DNA of 64,000 bases from Chinchilla lanigera (lineage: Eukaryota; Chordata; Mammalia; Rodentia; Chinchillidae), in assembly GCF_000276665.1 (NCBI RefSeq), contig NW_004955436.1, forward strand, positions 19,632,096-19,696,095. Direction: 5' to 3'. Below the pieces are notes generated by a model that was not told where the DNA came from, made no database searches, and saw only the letters and a list, made by a program, of their open reading frames with translations. Positions 12,541 to 24,736 of this stretch are shown here, piece by piece (position 1 is the first letter of the stretch; every line of letters begins with the position of its first letter). The translations under genes were made by a program, and so were the position numbers.

Positions 12541-12879
12541 AAGCTACTGGAGAAATAACTGACAAAATAGAGGAGATACTTATTGAAAGTTGTAGCTTTT
12601 AAGTTTAAATATTATACTAATGTAGATTTTGGAATTATGATGAAGAAACATGAAACGAATTGAAACTATTCCCGAATTAAATTATATTCAACTAAATAGA
12701 GACATTTAAATACTATGCCTTCCTAATATCTTTCTACACACCACCTTAGCATAAGTCCACTTGATCTGTCAATCACTGGATACTGTGTATGCCTATGATA
12801 CATACAAATATTTTCTTGATATGTCACCTTCACTTCTGAAACAGGTTTAAAGCCATGCCTATTATTACAGTCCTTTACT

Positions 12880-13080
12880 GTATATGACTTTAATTTTACA
12901 AAGCTCTTTCCATCATAACATTTTTTGATCTTGTTTTCACCTGTTGAGTTAAGCAGGACATGTATCTTTTCATCACTTCACACATAAGAAAACTGAACCT
13001 TTACAAACTTAAATCATTTTCAAAGACATATGATGAAAACTAGGAGATCAGTACTCAAAAGCTCCTCTTTGGGATCTTGG
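12880..13080 (-). repeat. MIR fragment, antisense
   Basis: cacataagaaaactgaacctttacaaacttaaatcattttcaaagacatatga resembles the antisense MIR core (…gaaactgag…ttaa…tgcccaaggtcaca). Diverged; limits approximate. Confidence 0.45.
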
Positions 13081-13600
13081 CCGATGGACTTTCTCTCTCC
13101 ACCTCACATCCTGTTGTTATTCTGCAGCAAATTTATAAAAGCATTTTTAAAAAATTTCTTTCCACTTATCACTGAAAATCAGGAATGAGAAATGATAAAA
13201 AAATCTTAAAATTCTACTTTTCTTCTGAAGTATAGCACATATTAATAAGCTTTTATTATAATAATTTTATAACTACACATCTGCTGAAACAATGAGTTTT
13301 TATGACCACTGTCTCAGTTGGCATTTTCTCCTAAACAGGCTAAAATAAACTTTTTGTGATACAATTCATTTAGTAGAGACACATTTAATAGAAGCATTAT
13401 CAAAAGGATAAGCAACAAAAAGAGAATCCTTGAAATAAAATCACACTGACAGTCAAGCAAAATCAAAACACACGCTAGCTATCTATTATTTTTACTCACG
13501 CAAATGTCATGTGATACTGTACAATAGTTTTTTAAGATAACAATTAGAACTGTTTTATAAAACTACATGCGGTGGATATTCATGTTTAGTTCATTTTAAA
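13081..13600. other. AT-rich spacer, nothing recognised
   Basis: No recognisable gene or repeat. Confidence 0.5.
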
Positions 13601-13712
13601 ATCAACATATTCATTGAGCACCTTTCATGTGAATGGTCCTGTGCTATATACTGTGATAGAACAACATTATAAAACTTAATCTTGCCCTTAGTTTATGAGA
13701 GACATGGCAGGC

Positions 13713-13750
<38 letters not shown>

Positions 13751-13800
13751 CTAACTAGATAATGAAAGTATAAGCCAAAGCCAAGGTAATGAGGTGCCCA
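13601..13800 (+). repeat. Ancient interspersed repeat fragment carrying a (TA)n microsatellite
   Basis: attcattgagcacctttcatgtg followed by gtcctgtgctatatactgtg resembles the common eutherian repeat motif 'ttattgagcacctactatgtgcc…'. Class is not resolved. Within it, a pure (TA)17 run spans about 13,714-13,747 and is probably length-variable. Confidence 0.45.
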
Positions 13801-15221
13801 CACGGTAATGAATTTCATCTCCCTAATGTTCTCAGACAGTTGCTAGCTGGCCTTCCACACACTAGTGTTGTTATAAAAGAGACTGATACATGGCTAGAGA
13901 GTGGTAGTGAATCATTTCTAGGAGCCCTTTCAATATTCACATAAGCTTTAAAATAATACACTTTATAGTTAAAGCTATAAAATAAACCCTTTCCCACAGC
14001 ATTTGCTTGCTGCTGTGTTTTTCCGTGTTTGGTTTTTCTTTATTCATTATTCATATGTGCTTCTGAAACATCTTTATTACTTCTTAAATGAAACATTTTC
14101 TTCCAGAGAAATATCCTGATATGTCTTTTGCAACAGCAGTTCCATCCAAGATACATCCTGAAGCTATTCCTAGTGACTTTCTTTTGGTTTTTCATTAAAC
14201 AGCCCTACAATATTTGAGAAAACTTATTTTACCACCAGAGTGCCTACAGTCAATGCAATCACATTATTATTATATCCTGGATCAAAGGATTGTATAAAAG
14301 CTAAAATATGGTGCAATTAGAAGCTGAAAGCCTAGCTAACAAATGCAAAATAATTTTAGGGAAATTTGAAGCGTTATTTGGCACAGATCAGTACCGTATA
14401 CAGTATGTCAAATTAAATAGCATCCAAATATGCTAACAATGTGTTTTCTAAAAGGTGAAGAGGTTAATTGTGTTGTAAAAGGAATTTCCAAAAGAATGAA
14501 TCATCTATTTCCATTGAAACCACAATTTACTATGGCAGGAGGCCATATTACTGATCTATCCAGATTAGTAAGTAATTGACCAAATATTCAGAAATAGTTT
14601 TTCCTAATTATTGGTTAGCAGAACAGTATACATTATTATGTTTAGCATTCCTAATTAAATTTAGTAAATTAAAATTATTGTTGTGAACTACTATTTTTCT
14701 TACATTTTTTAAATTAATAAACTTGTTGTATATGAAATTTGCTAAAAGATTCTAAGGATAAAATTTTACATAAAGGCTCCCAGCCATTTGGTGGAAATGA
14801 ATGTTTCTTTAAGAAGTTATCGCATCAAATGAGAATTATTGATTATTATTCATCCTAACAATATTCATTTTTGAACTTAAGAAGTGAATACATTTTGATT
14901 TCCAGTCACGGTAATAGATGGAAATTTTTATTAGTATCTATAAGTGAGTTGAGTTTCTTTTCTCATAAATCTCATAGGTTTTGTTTCCACTGAAAGGTTA
15001 TGTTTTTAAATACATTCATCTTTCAAAGGGATAGGATACTTAGTGAAGATTAGTAGATTCTACATAATGACTAACATCAGTAAATTCTTCCTCTCACATA
15101 TCCCCTTCTCTTCAAAGGCTGTATCATGCCTTAGCTAAAGAAAACACCAAAATTATTTATAATGTTTAAATGTATTAATAACATGGACAGTATTAACAAG
15201 TGTTTGCTAAGAAAGGGAGAT
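13801..15221. other. AT-rich unique-looking spacer
   Basis: No repeat family or exon is recognised. The stretch about 14,250-14,600 looks non-repetitive, with several AATTA/TAATT words, and is a reasonable place to test for cross-species conservation. Nothing in it proves function. Confidence 0.4.
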
Positions 15222-15475
15222 AATTTAGTCTGCTGGAGCTGCCATAACAAAATCCCATAGACTGAGGTGAATTAAACAAATGAAATTTATTTTTCCACAG
15301 TTCTTGTGCCTGGGAAGTCCAAGGTCAAGTTCCTGGGGAAGTCTCCACTCCAGACTTGCAGTTGGTAGCCTTCCATCTGTATCCTCACATAGTGAAAACA
15401 GGGAGAAAGTGCAAAGTCTTCTTACAGTGGAAGTAATCCCTTTCATCAGCTTATCACCAGTTTTGATGTGATTTT
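15222..15475 (-). mobile_element. MLT1/MST-type LTR, 3' half, antisense
   Basis: Begins tttagtctgctggagctgccataacaaaat, then cccatagactgaggtg, aaatttatttttccacagttc and gggaagtccaaggtcaa: the reverse complement of the 3' half of an MLT1/MST LTR (which in sense ends with tctccagaactg…ggtattttgttatggcagc…). The 63-codon and 89-codon frames over it are chance. Confidence 0.8.
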
Positions 15476-15579
15476 TACAAAAACAGAAAGACAAGGGTGA
15501 GTACTAAGAAAAATCAGTCACCAATTTTGTTGACTAAATGTAAAATTTACAGGCCTGCTTTTATGAGCTAAAAGTTCAT

Positions 15580-15735
15580 GTGCCCTAACCTTTACATATT
15601 GAAGTCCCATCCTCAGGATGATCCTATTTGATGATGGGACCTGTGTGTGCATGAGGAGAAAATTAGGGTCAGAAAGAGCCTCAATATAAGGCTGTTTGTT
15701 CAGTGCTGGTGTCCTACACCCTGTGTCATAAGAAT
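15580..15735 (+). mobile_element. MLT1/MST-type LTR, 5' half, sense
   Basis: cattgaagtccc-like start (acatattgaagtcccatcc), then atcctatttgatgatgggacc and gaggagaaaattagg: the 5' half of an MLT1-type LTR in sense. It lies 105 bases from the antisense 3' half above, so together they look like one LTR with one half inverted, or two separate fragments. Confidence 0.6.
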
Positions 15736-16811
15736 AATTGGTATTTACAAATGTCTGCAGAAAAGTGAAATATTTATATAAGATTTCAGTAAAATTGTAA
15801 ATGTTTTCTATTCAAAACCTGATACAAGCACTATACTATTTTAAAAGGCAGAATATGATTAATTAATTCATAGGAATAAAATATAATCACATCACATAAT
15901 CAGTAGACCAAATTGAGAGAAAATAACACTAAATATTAAGTTCCTTGTAGGGTTCTCCTCTTTTTGTCAGTGTATAATCTTTTGATTGTGACCAAAGAAA
16001 TCTCAAGTTAGATTAGCAGAACCTAAAGGAAAAGTATTGGTTTATGTAGCCAAAATGTTCTGAATTTCTTTCCTACTTTCAGAGAAAACTTGCTTTGACA
16101 GCTCAGATGTGGCTACGGGAAGCCAGTGGTCTCTAGTTCTCAGCTGTGCCTCCTTGTTTACTTCATTTTCAGCAATTTTCTATTCTTGTGGCTCCTATTG
16201 GCTCATGGGGTCTCTCTGGGCCCCATTCTTTCTCACTCATGTCACACGGAGTAAGGTAAATGCCTTTACTGGCAGTGCTATGAGAATGAGAAATTAGCAT
16301 ACCTTCCAGAATTTCAGGAATTGTTGCCCTCAATTTCTTGCCTACGTTTGGAATCTAGGCCCTTCATGAATAACTCTGGTCAGAGGAAGAGATGTGGTAG
16401 ATTAGCTTTGGCCACTGAGGTTTTGCTTGTATGGCTAAGGAGTAATTGAGCTTCTTTTGAAATACAGGGACTGTGTTGGAGAACTGTTGGCCAAAGCCCA
16501 ACAAAGACAGAGATAGACTTTTATCAAGAGAAAAGGGGAATGAAAGCTGGTGAATGGAGATGAATGTAGGATCCTACATCTCTTCCTTTCTACTTAATCT
16601 TCCACTTACCTTCAGAATAACTAGCAGAAAAATCATTTGTATAAAGATCAGAGTCTACAAAATAGAGCCATCTGTTCTTATTCTTCTCATCTAGGGCCCT
16701 ATCACTAAATGTGTTTATTATAAGAAGCTGTCTCCTACCACGTGTAGTGTTCTGATATCCAAGGAAAATGACCCCAAAATTACTGAATACAGTCCTTTTG
16801 CTAATGTACTC
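15736..16811. other. Spacer; nothing recognised
   Basis: 16,100-16,300 is more GC-rich and holds a 62-codon frame without a domain. 16,590-16,814 has a 74-codon antisense frame with no domain. No family identified. Confidence 0.45.
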
Positions 16812-16910
16812 CATTTACTAATTCTTTTTTTTTTTTTTGTGGTTTTTCTCCGGTACCGGGAACTGAACTCACGACCTTGCGCTTGCCAGGCAGGCGCATT
16901 TACTAATTCT
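16812..16910 (-). mobile_element. 5'-truncated ID SINE with perfect 14-bp target-site duplication
   Basis: The SINE body (16,826-16,896) reads antisense: poly-T, then ctccggtaccgggaactgaa, then acgaccttgcgcttgcc and ggcaggcgc. It is the 3' two-thirds of the ID unit found at 27.3, 45.8 and 50.8 kb; the 5' part (gggctggggatttagctc) is absent. Both sides carry catttactaattct (16,812-16,825 and 16,897-16,910) without mismatch, showing L1-type target-primed integration and a fairly recent date. Confidence 0.95.
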
Positions 16911-18229
16911 TAAACAATATTTTAAAGTAAGGGGCTCTCTCACCAAAAGGAGAGCTAGATAAAGATTCAAGCAACTCCCTTTACTACTGGAATTATGTTT
17001 CACAATTCTCTTATCTTTCCAAAGTGACCTGCAGGCCTCAACTCCTCAATTTCAGGTTCTCTAGTTTTCTAATTTGGTTCCTGAGAAAATTACGATGAGT
17101 ATAAATATAAATCAGTGGACCAATAAAAATGCAGATAGATGTAAATACAGGTTACTACCTTTGCAGCAGGATGTTTGTAACTTCATGTTTCTTCTTTGCC
17201 AAAGTCCTATGTGTCAGGGTTCCCCTAAGTAAGAATGAAGCCTTTGCATAAGTTGGGACTACATAGAACATCCTCATTTGTGATAGGTTTTTCTAGAGCA
17301 GAAAGAAATAAAACAGAATAAAATGCCTTTACCACAGGTGTGAAGAAGACCACAGTAGGAAAAGAGGGAGGTGGAGCTTCTGAAGGCCTGGCCTAGGGTC
17401 AAAGATTAAATAGGCCCAGACTTGAGGCGAGGTTTAGGGGGTGGACCGCCTAAAGTGGCACACTGGGATTGGGCAGGAGTGTGGGAAAGGAAACAGGATA
17501 TTACAAAAAGGAAAGTAGGAAGTCCTAATGAGACTCAGAGGAAGAAGGGTTGGGCTTAGCACATGACCTCTAGTGGCCAGCACCATACTGGCTCGGCAGG
17601 AATTACAGTGAGGCAAGAAACCTATCAATTTGTTCCTTTAGATTTGTTCTCTTCCTTTCATTAGTCTGGGCTGTACTTCAGTGATTAACATGTAGGAACT
17701 AAATCTGTTTCCTTGCCTTTCTCATTCTTGGTGGTATTTAGCCATTGAAAGTTACCAACATGAAGTAAATATAAAGATAGAAAAGAATGACATGGAAATT
17801 TTTTTTCCTATCTCCTTCTCCTCTAGTATATCACCATGGGTGGCCTGTGTCCCTTTATATGATTGCACAGCTTTTATTAAGGGGTGTTCTACAAAGAAAT
17901 ATTGTCTCTGGTTCCACTAGCTCCTCTTTTCTTTTACCATTCAGACCTAGAAATATTAACATCTCTCCAGGAAAAATAGTTTGCGGATTAGATTGTTGGA
18001 TTCCTTAAGCCATGCACATACTTCAGGATACACTAACTAGAATTATGTCAACCTGCTTGATGGAATGCACCATCTACTTCCTGAAGGACAGTACTGATAC
18101 CAGGATCAGATAATATGAGAAAGAATAAGTTATGATTAAGAAAAAATGGGAAGAGGCTAAGTAGGCTAAAGATAAGTATAAAAAAAGCAAGTTAAATCAC
18201 CAAGTGGGAGGCAGTAGTACAGCTCCTAA
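16911..18229. other. Spacer with a GC-richer patch, unidentified
   Basis: 17,340-17,620 is purine-rich and less AT-rich than its neighbours. A 64-codon antisense frame over it has no domain. It could be an LTR or unique sequence. 17,787-18,008 is open for 73 codons, also without a domain. Confidence 0.4.
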
Positions 18230-18470
18230 ATCAGGAGGAGTTTAGACTTTGCTCTAAAAAAAAAAAAGAACTAGAAAATGCTCTTTAGAAGTAGCAGGAC
18301 ATGATTAAAATATTTCTTTTGTGTTCAGGGTACACTGGCAATGAAGGGACTGAAAGGCTGACAGAAAATTTAGAAGCTCTAAAGACTTCTGGGTAAGGAC
18401 CAAAATAAACTGGAGTAGCAGCATTTATATAGAAGTTAAGGGGGAAAGCAAAGGATGCATGAAATGTTTT
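18230..18470 (+). repeat. Ancient interspersed repeat, middle segment
   Basis: gaggagtttagactttgctctaaa, then agtagcaggacatgattaaaat, then gtacactggcaatg resemble a segment of a widespread eutherian repeat (in sense: '…ggattttattctgag…gagtgacatgatctgac…actctggctgctgtg'). The same family appears to supply 59,365-59,930. I cannot assign its class. Confidence 0.4.
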
Positions 18471-21400
18471 AATTATGGAAAATAAGGTACATGCCACGAT
18501 AAAATCTACTAGGTAATCATAATTTATCATTCAAAGCAGGACTGCTTTTGAAGTGCATAATGTTCCATCAATATTTAAGGTGTACACCCCAATTGTCCCC
18601 ATCACACAAGTATGCCTGGGCTGTGTAAAGATAAACAAAAGATTTTAAGTATGCATTCCTGAGCTCTTTAAGAATAGATTGCTTTCTTATGGGGAAGATG
18701 AAGTTGTGCAATGAAGTCAATTATGTGGGTGAGGCAAACAGTTGAAAGGGTTATTTTTGGACCTACAAGCTCAGCCCACAAGGCATTTGATAGGACCAGG
18801 CTAAACTGATGGTCAGTTTGGAAACACAAGATGAGAACTCCAACTCGAAGACTCATAAACAATGAATCCACTCCACCAAGAAGATCGTTTTCCTGACTGA
18901 AATTCTTTCCCTCTTAACCATCTACATCTCCGAAGTCTTTCCTCGGCTCTCAGCTAAGAACCACAAGGGGTGCCAAATTGTGATTGACTTTTACACACCC
19001 CAAGGTTTAACATAGTACTGGGAGTCTAATAGATGCTAATAAGCGTCTGTGAAGGTAAAGGCTTGTTTTACTTAACCACCTAAAGAGCACAGCTACTGCT
19101 AACTCCCCCTCCAGGTGTGGTTATTTCAGGCCGCATCCTTCACCTAAACAAACCCTGCTCTTGCTCAGTACAGTTTACCTTGTAAAAGTGAAGAGGAGGC
19201 TAAGAACCAGGGTCCACTCACACACGGAACTATGGCAAGATTCCAGAGTTGCTTGAAAGAAGCCAGAATATAAATCTACTTTGTTGCCCATAAAAATCTT
19301 ATGTATTTTCTCAGCAATTATACAGGCAATCATTTTACTCTGTTACTGGTTAAATAGAGTTATATGTTTAAGGGTTGTCTTCTTAAACTTTCTTCTTTCT
19401 GTTTATTTTTAGGAGATGTTTTTGTGGCATTGGGAAATGTTATTTCTTTTTCCATTTTACTAACATAAGTGGAGTAAAGTAACATAAGATTTTTCTATGA
19501 AACATGTTGATATCCCAGATCAATATTTGACCTCTGGCAAAGCAAAGATGTGACAGCTGTCTACTTTTTCTGAAGTTGTAGCAATTGTTTTCATAAATAT
19601 AGGTAATGTGTTCCATATTCATTTTATTACTTTTAAACAATGGCCATTTTTTCACTTTTCATAAGATCTACTTCCTTGTTCTTTGTTCAACTGGCTCTGC
19701 ATCTGATAAATAAGTAGATCTTTATAGTTTCTTTCATTCATCATTCGGCAAAAACTTACCAAGTGATTGAAATGATGCCAGGTGAAAAGTATGAGGTATA
19801 GCTTTTAGTGGTTAAGGAATATAAAAATAGATTAATAAAACATTTTTCTGACTTCACCATTATAAATTTTTATGATGACTTACTCAAGTAATTCTTTTGC
19901 CACAAACTGTGTGGTAGAAATGAAACAGTCTAAAAGGCCATAGAATCTCAATTTCTCTGTTGTTCTCCATTTTTGCTCATATTTAAGCCATCTATTTTCA
20001 GAGCATGTCAATATTGAATATTCATTAATTTTCAGAGTCCTGGGTTTTTGCCAGTTTAGATTTAGTTGATATGCCATTACTCTGGTGAGCAGATTTCATG
20101 GCTCTCTAATCAAATTAGTCCACTTCTAAACACAAATATTTTCATAAGGCATTTGCCAAAAGCAATTGTGTCTTAGCTCCTACCTTATTTTTAAAATAAA
20201 AAGTTGAACAGCAGGTTATGAAGTTCAGCACATCACCTACTGTGTAAAAAGGCGGGCACACAAGAGTCACAGCCAGTCCTCCTATAGCTCATCTCACACA
20301 CACTTGAGATCAGAGTTGTTACACTACAAATATTCTAAGTTCCCCAAATTTTAATTATACTTTTTATTGTCTTATCTTCTCCACTATTTAAAATGTCTAC
20401 TAATCTTCTACATATTCACTGCTACTACTTTAATGGTTGTGAAGTATTTGCTGTGATGCATTTTGTCATTTAATATTAGATTTACTATTCAAATCACAGC
20501 TAAATTGTGACAGGTCCCATAAAAATCCATCCTAAATGAACCATTATATTGTATGCTGCCAATGTAGATAGAAAAAACCACAGTGCCACTCCACGAAGCT
20601 TGCAGAAACAGCAGAAAATAGTGAGTAATGTAACTCACGAAAAGGAACCTACAACTACATGTGATGGGTTGACAAGATTTACTGTTATTGTACAGCCAAC
20701 TGGGGTATAAGGTGAAGATAACTAAGGAAATGGCAACAATTAAAATTCAGTCAGCAAAGTACTTTTTGAGTCCTCACAAGCGATAGGATTTTTCAAAAGA
20801 CCTAGATTCTGCTCTCTACAAGTTTAACAAATGAAGAAGAATAAGAGGTACATGCTGAGCATAACTAAGGTGAAAGGTAACTCTGGATAAGAGACATACA
20901 CAAGTCCCAAACTATGGCAGTTCCACAGAGCAACATTTAATCATACCCCTGGGGTCTATGATGTGCTCATCACTCTGCACTTCATTTCAAGAGTACCAAA
21001 ATGTAGGGGCCCTGTTACCCAATGGTCACCATATTGGCATGTTCTCTGTTCCTTTCCATTCCTCATCCAAGAAAAAGATCCACTTATCTCCTACCACTCA
21101 GCAACCATTACCGGTACAAGTTAACAACTAAGGCACTAAGTATAAAACCTACATGAAGTCTTCAGCTCTGTCACAAACAGGATCTTTTCTTATCCAAATA
21201 ATGTAGCATCGTGAATCAAATATAGCAGCATAGTCTGCTGCTAAATGGGGAGTAATTGGTTATTTTTAACATGAAGAGTCAAAGCACAGAATTGAAGATC
21301 TGTGTAATTTTACCTCCTAGAAAAAAGGAGATAGGAACACATTATATATAGCATATATATTGTATATATATAGTCACGTGTACATTTAATAAGCCTGAAG

Positions 21401-22485
21401 ATAGTGGGAGGGTGTAAGTGATTTTCTCTGAAAAAAAAATTTAATCTCTGTAGGATAACCTATGGCAATCCAACAGTAACATTTTGTATAGAACAACATA
21501 GTTGATAATGCCACATCTAAGAAAGTGAATCTTACAGTGACATTTATACAAGATTATAAAGTTCTATTCAGCAATTTGATATAGTAGGGTTGCAAATTTA
21601 ACTGGGCTTCAGTTACATAAGGTTTTTTACTTTTGCCACAGATTTTGCCTATATATTACTTTGCCACAGATTTTACTTTTGCCACAGATTTTGTGCAATA
21701 TCCATTTGTAGTTGTGCACTAATACATGGCTCATGGCTTTTCAAGGATGTCGTTTGAGCTGAAGATAATATCTACACATTTTCCACTTTTAGTTTTATTT
21801 GGTGAGGAATACTAAAAGCCTTTTTTCTGCGTAAGCCCTAGAAATGCTGGGTAAAATAAAAAATAAACATAATTTTAAGAAGTAAGTAGTTTTGATACTT
21901 ATGTTGAAAAATTAAAGAATTTAGGATACCAAACTGGAAAGTTACACTGCAGCCTCTACAGTTCTGGAGGCTTCCCAATAATGTGGAATCTGGTGGTGAA
22001 AAGTAACTAAAGAAAAGAAAGATAAAAACATCAAAGTTGAAATACGAGAGATGAAGCTGATCAACTGAATTACACAAGGACACTGAAAGGGTTTAAATTT
22101 GGTGTGAAGATGGACTAGATAAAGGGTAACTTCCAGAAAGGACTCTGGTATAAAAATAAAATGAAATAAAAAAGTTCCTCTAAGAATTTATATCTCAAGC
22201 CTGACTTCACAGTGATATAGATTGGAATTTTTTGTTTCTTGCAATTAATAAAAAAAGCTCATGGTAAAAAATTAAGTTGTTTCTCTTGCTGGGCCCCAAG
22301 ATACACTCTGTAAGGATTCATAAACCCTGAGTTTACATATGACATAAAGACATGAAGCCTGGCTGGATATAAACTCACAACACAGAAAGAACTCTGTTAA
22401 CATGAGGGAGCAGAATGAATATGTAACTGAGTTAGACAGCCAAGAAGTTTCAGTATTATAGCTACCAGATCAAAATTTGGGGAAA
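18471..22485. other. Spacer, no gene; small local repeats
   Basis: No exon or RNA gene. 18,900-19,260 and 20,200-20,330 are moderately GC-richer and unassigned. An AT palindrome-like run lies at about 21,330-21,375. Three copies of a 17-18 bp word sit at 21,629-21,692 (listed separately). Open frames up to 81 codons look like chance. Confidence 0.5.
21629..21692 (+). repeat. Three near-identical copies of acttttgccacagatttt
   Basis: Copies start at 21,629, 21,658 (one T shorter) and 21,675. The first two are separated by a short spacer and the last two are back to back. Looks like a local duplication of a short word. Confidence 0.85.
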
Positions 22486-22491
22486 ACCATA

Positions 22492-22830
22492 TGCTGTGTT
22501 TAGACAAATGTCTCCCAAAGGTCCATTTATTGAAGAGCTGGTGCCCAGCCCAGGACACTATTACTAGGTGTAAGAACCTGTAAGAGGTGGAGCCTAGTGG
22601 GAAATATCAACGTCATTAAGGACACGCCCTCAGTGGGTTTGTGGGAAGTGAGCCCTTTCTCCTTTTCTCTGGGCCCCAAGGCACAAAAGCCAAGCCAGTT
22701 CGTTCTACCACATATTCCTACCATGCTGTGTTTGTCCAAAGCAACAAAGACAACAAAATCATAGACCAAAACCTCTAAAACTGAAAAAGTTTTTCAGGTA
22801 TTTGTAATAGTCATAAAAAGCTGACTAACA
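22492..22830 (+). mobile_element. 5' LTR of the MaLR element
   Basis: Starts tgctgtgtttag and runs through tctcccaaaggtccatt, ggtggagcctagtgggaa, ccatgctgtg and aaacctctaaaactg to ctgactaaca. These landmarks occur in the same order in the 3' LTR. Confidence 0.85.
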
Positions 22831-24367
22831 TAGGAAAACAGTTCCTAGACGTTGAGACTTTGTAAATGCTATATATTTGATAATATCAAAGAACATTAAA
22901 AATTGATGTTCTAGGAGACAAAAAAATACTTGGAGGCATGGACTAAAGAAAACCTACAGTGCTTTAAGTGCAGCCTAATTGGTGATTCTGATAGGGCTGT
23001 AGAAGACAAGAATGATGATGGAAATGCAGATAGTTAAGGCTGTACTGATGATATTTCAGATGGAAATGAGGATTTTACTGCAAATTTGACTAAAGGCTAT
23101 CATTGCACCATGGTGAAGAATGTAAATTCATTCTACCCATGCCCCGAGACTTCCTACCAAGCTGTTTGAGGGGGGTTGACCGGTTTGTCTGATGGAGGAA
23201 ATTTAAAGGCAACACAGAGGATACACTACAAATATTATTGACTCCTTTTAGACAAATTTACAGTGAGAATCAGCAGCAACAAGTGAAAGATCAGAAAAAT
23301 TTAAAAACTTGTGGTTTGGCCAGAATAGACACATGTGTAAAGTTTTGGCCAAAGAAAGTATTGATAGCTGATAGCAACAAAAGAGCAAGAGCTTTGCAAT
23401 GGCATAACAGGAAGGATTCCTCAAGAGTATCCCAGAGATCATCAAGTCCACAGCGAGCACAGCCATACAGAAATAGATGTGCAAATTTCTTTGAACTGTT
23501 TTCAAAAGCAGAGTATTTTAAATGTGACACCAGGTCACCTGACACGCCCAAAATCACCTAAGGATTTATTTCTCTATATTAAGCCAACCAGGCATCAACA
23601 CATCACTAGGGCCAAGGTTCAAACTGGCACAGGTAGAGCACACTTGCTAGTGGCACATTTTGGCATGGGCAATGTGATGTTAGTTTTGTGAAGACACAAA
23701 ATGCAAGACTTGTGGGATCAGTGAGACTACCACTGAGATCCCCAGGGAATGCTCAGGAGGACAGATCATGTGTAGCAAGAGCAGAATCCCCACAAAAAGT
23801 CCCCGGTGGGACAATGCATCAGACTGTGAGAGTGAAGCCAATGCTGGAATGGTGACCCAGAAAGCTAATGGAGACCCAGAAATATAGAAGTGCCAGCAAC
23901 ATAAAATGGCTGGCATGATGGAATCAGCCAGGCATGTGAAATGTCCCCAACAGTGAGATTGTATGATTGCAATAAGCAAAGCTGTAGGGATGGGGAAGTC
24001 AAGCTGCTGAGAGCTCAGAGCATCCATACTATGCCTTACATGCTAGACATACAGTTGTAAGATTTAATGTCTACCATGATGGATTGAAGTTTTGGTTTGG
24101 TTTGATTGCTAATTGTTATTTAACTCTTCTCCTTTGGAATTGGAATGCTTACCTTATTCCTGACCTACTGTTGTATCTTGGAAATGTATAAACAAATCAT
24201 TTTGCTTATATAGAGACTCACAGCTAAACTGCCTTGAGTCTCAGAGGAGACTTTGGACTTGGACTTTTGAGTAGCACTGGAACAATTAACACACTGGAGA
24301 TTCTTGGTGATTGTGCATTGAAAGTAACTGCATTTTGTCTTGTGAGATTTGGGGCCACACATAGAAT

Positions 24368-24736
24368 ACTATGGTTTAGATATGTGTTTCCCAAAGGTCC
24401 ATGTGCTAAAGGCTTAATTTCCAGCCCGTGGTCCTACGGAGAGGTAGAGAGAGTAGTGGGGACCTAGTGGGTAAACTTTAGATCACTGACTACATGCTCC
24501 ACAGGGCACAGTGGGATGCAGCCTCCTCTTCTTCTTCTTTTTCACTTTCTAGCCATGATGTGAGTGGTTTTCCTCTACCACATCCTCCTGCCACGATGTG
24601 CTACTTGAACCAAATAACAAGGGCAACTGGTCATAGACTGAACTCTCTAAAACTGTCTGTCAAATTAAGTCTTTTTTCCTTACAATTTGAGTTGATCATT
24701 TCAGGCATTTTAAGAATAGTGGAAAGTTGACTAATA
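24368..24736 (+). mobile_element. 3' LTR of the MaLR element
   Basis: Starts tactatggtttag, then tttcccaaaggtccatg, ccatgatgtg, gaactctctaaaactg, and ends gttgactaata. It is preceded by a G/A-rich tract (gtgagatttgggg) that may be the polypurine tract. About 30 bases longer than the 5' LTR, with a CTT-rich insert. Confidence 0.85.

Noticed and set aside
15225..15494. Opposed 89- and 63-codon frames as genes
   Set aside because: They are translations of an MLT1-type LTR.
23238..23561. 107-codon frame (and 115 codons antisense at 23,680-24,027) as retroviral or host genes
   Set aside because: Both lie inside the MaLR interior, which is non-coding in this family, and show no gag, protease, polymerase or host domain.
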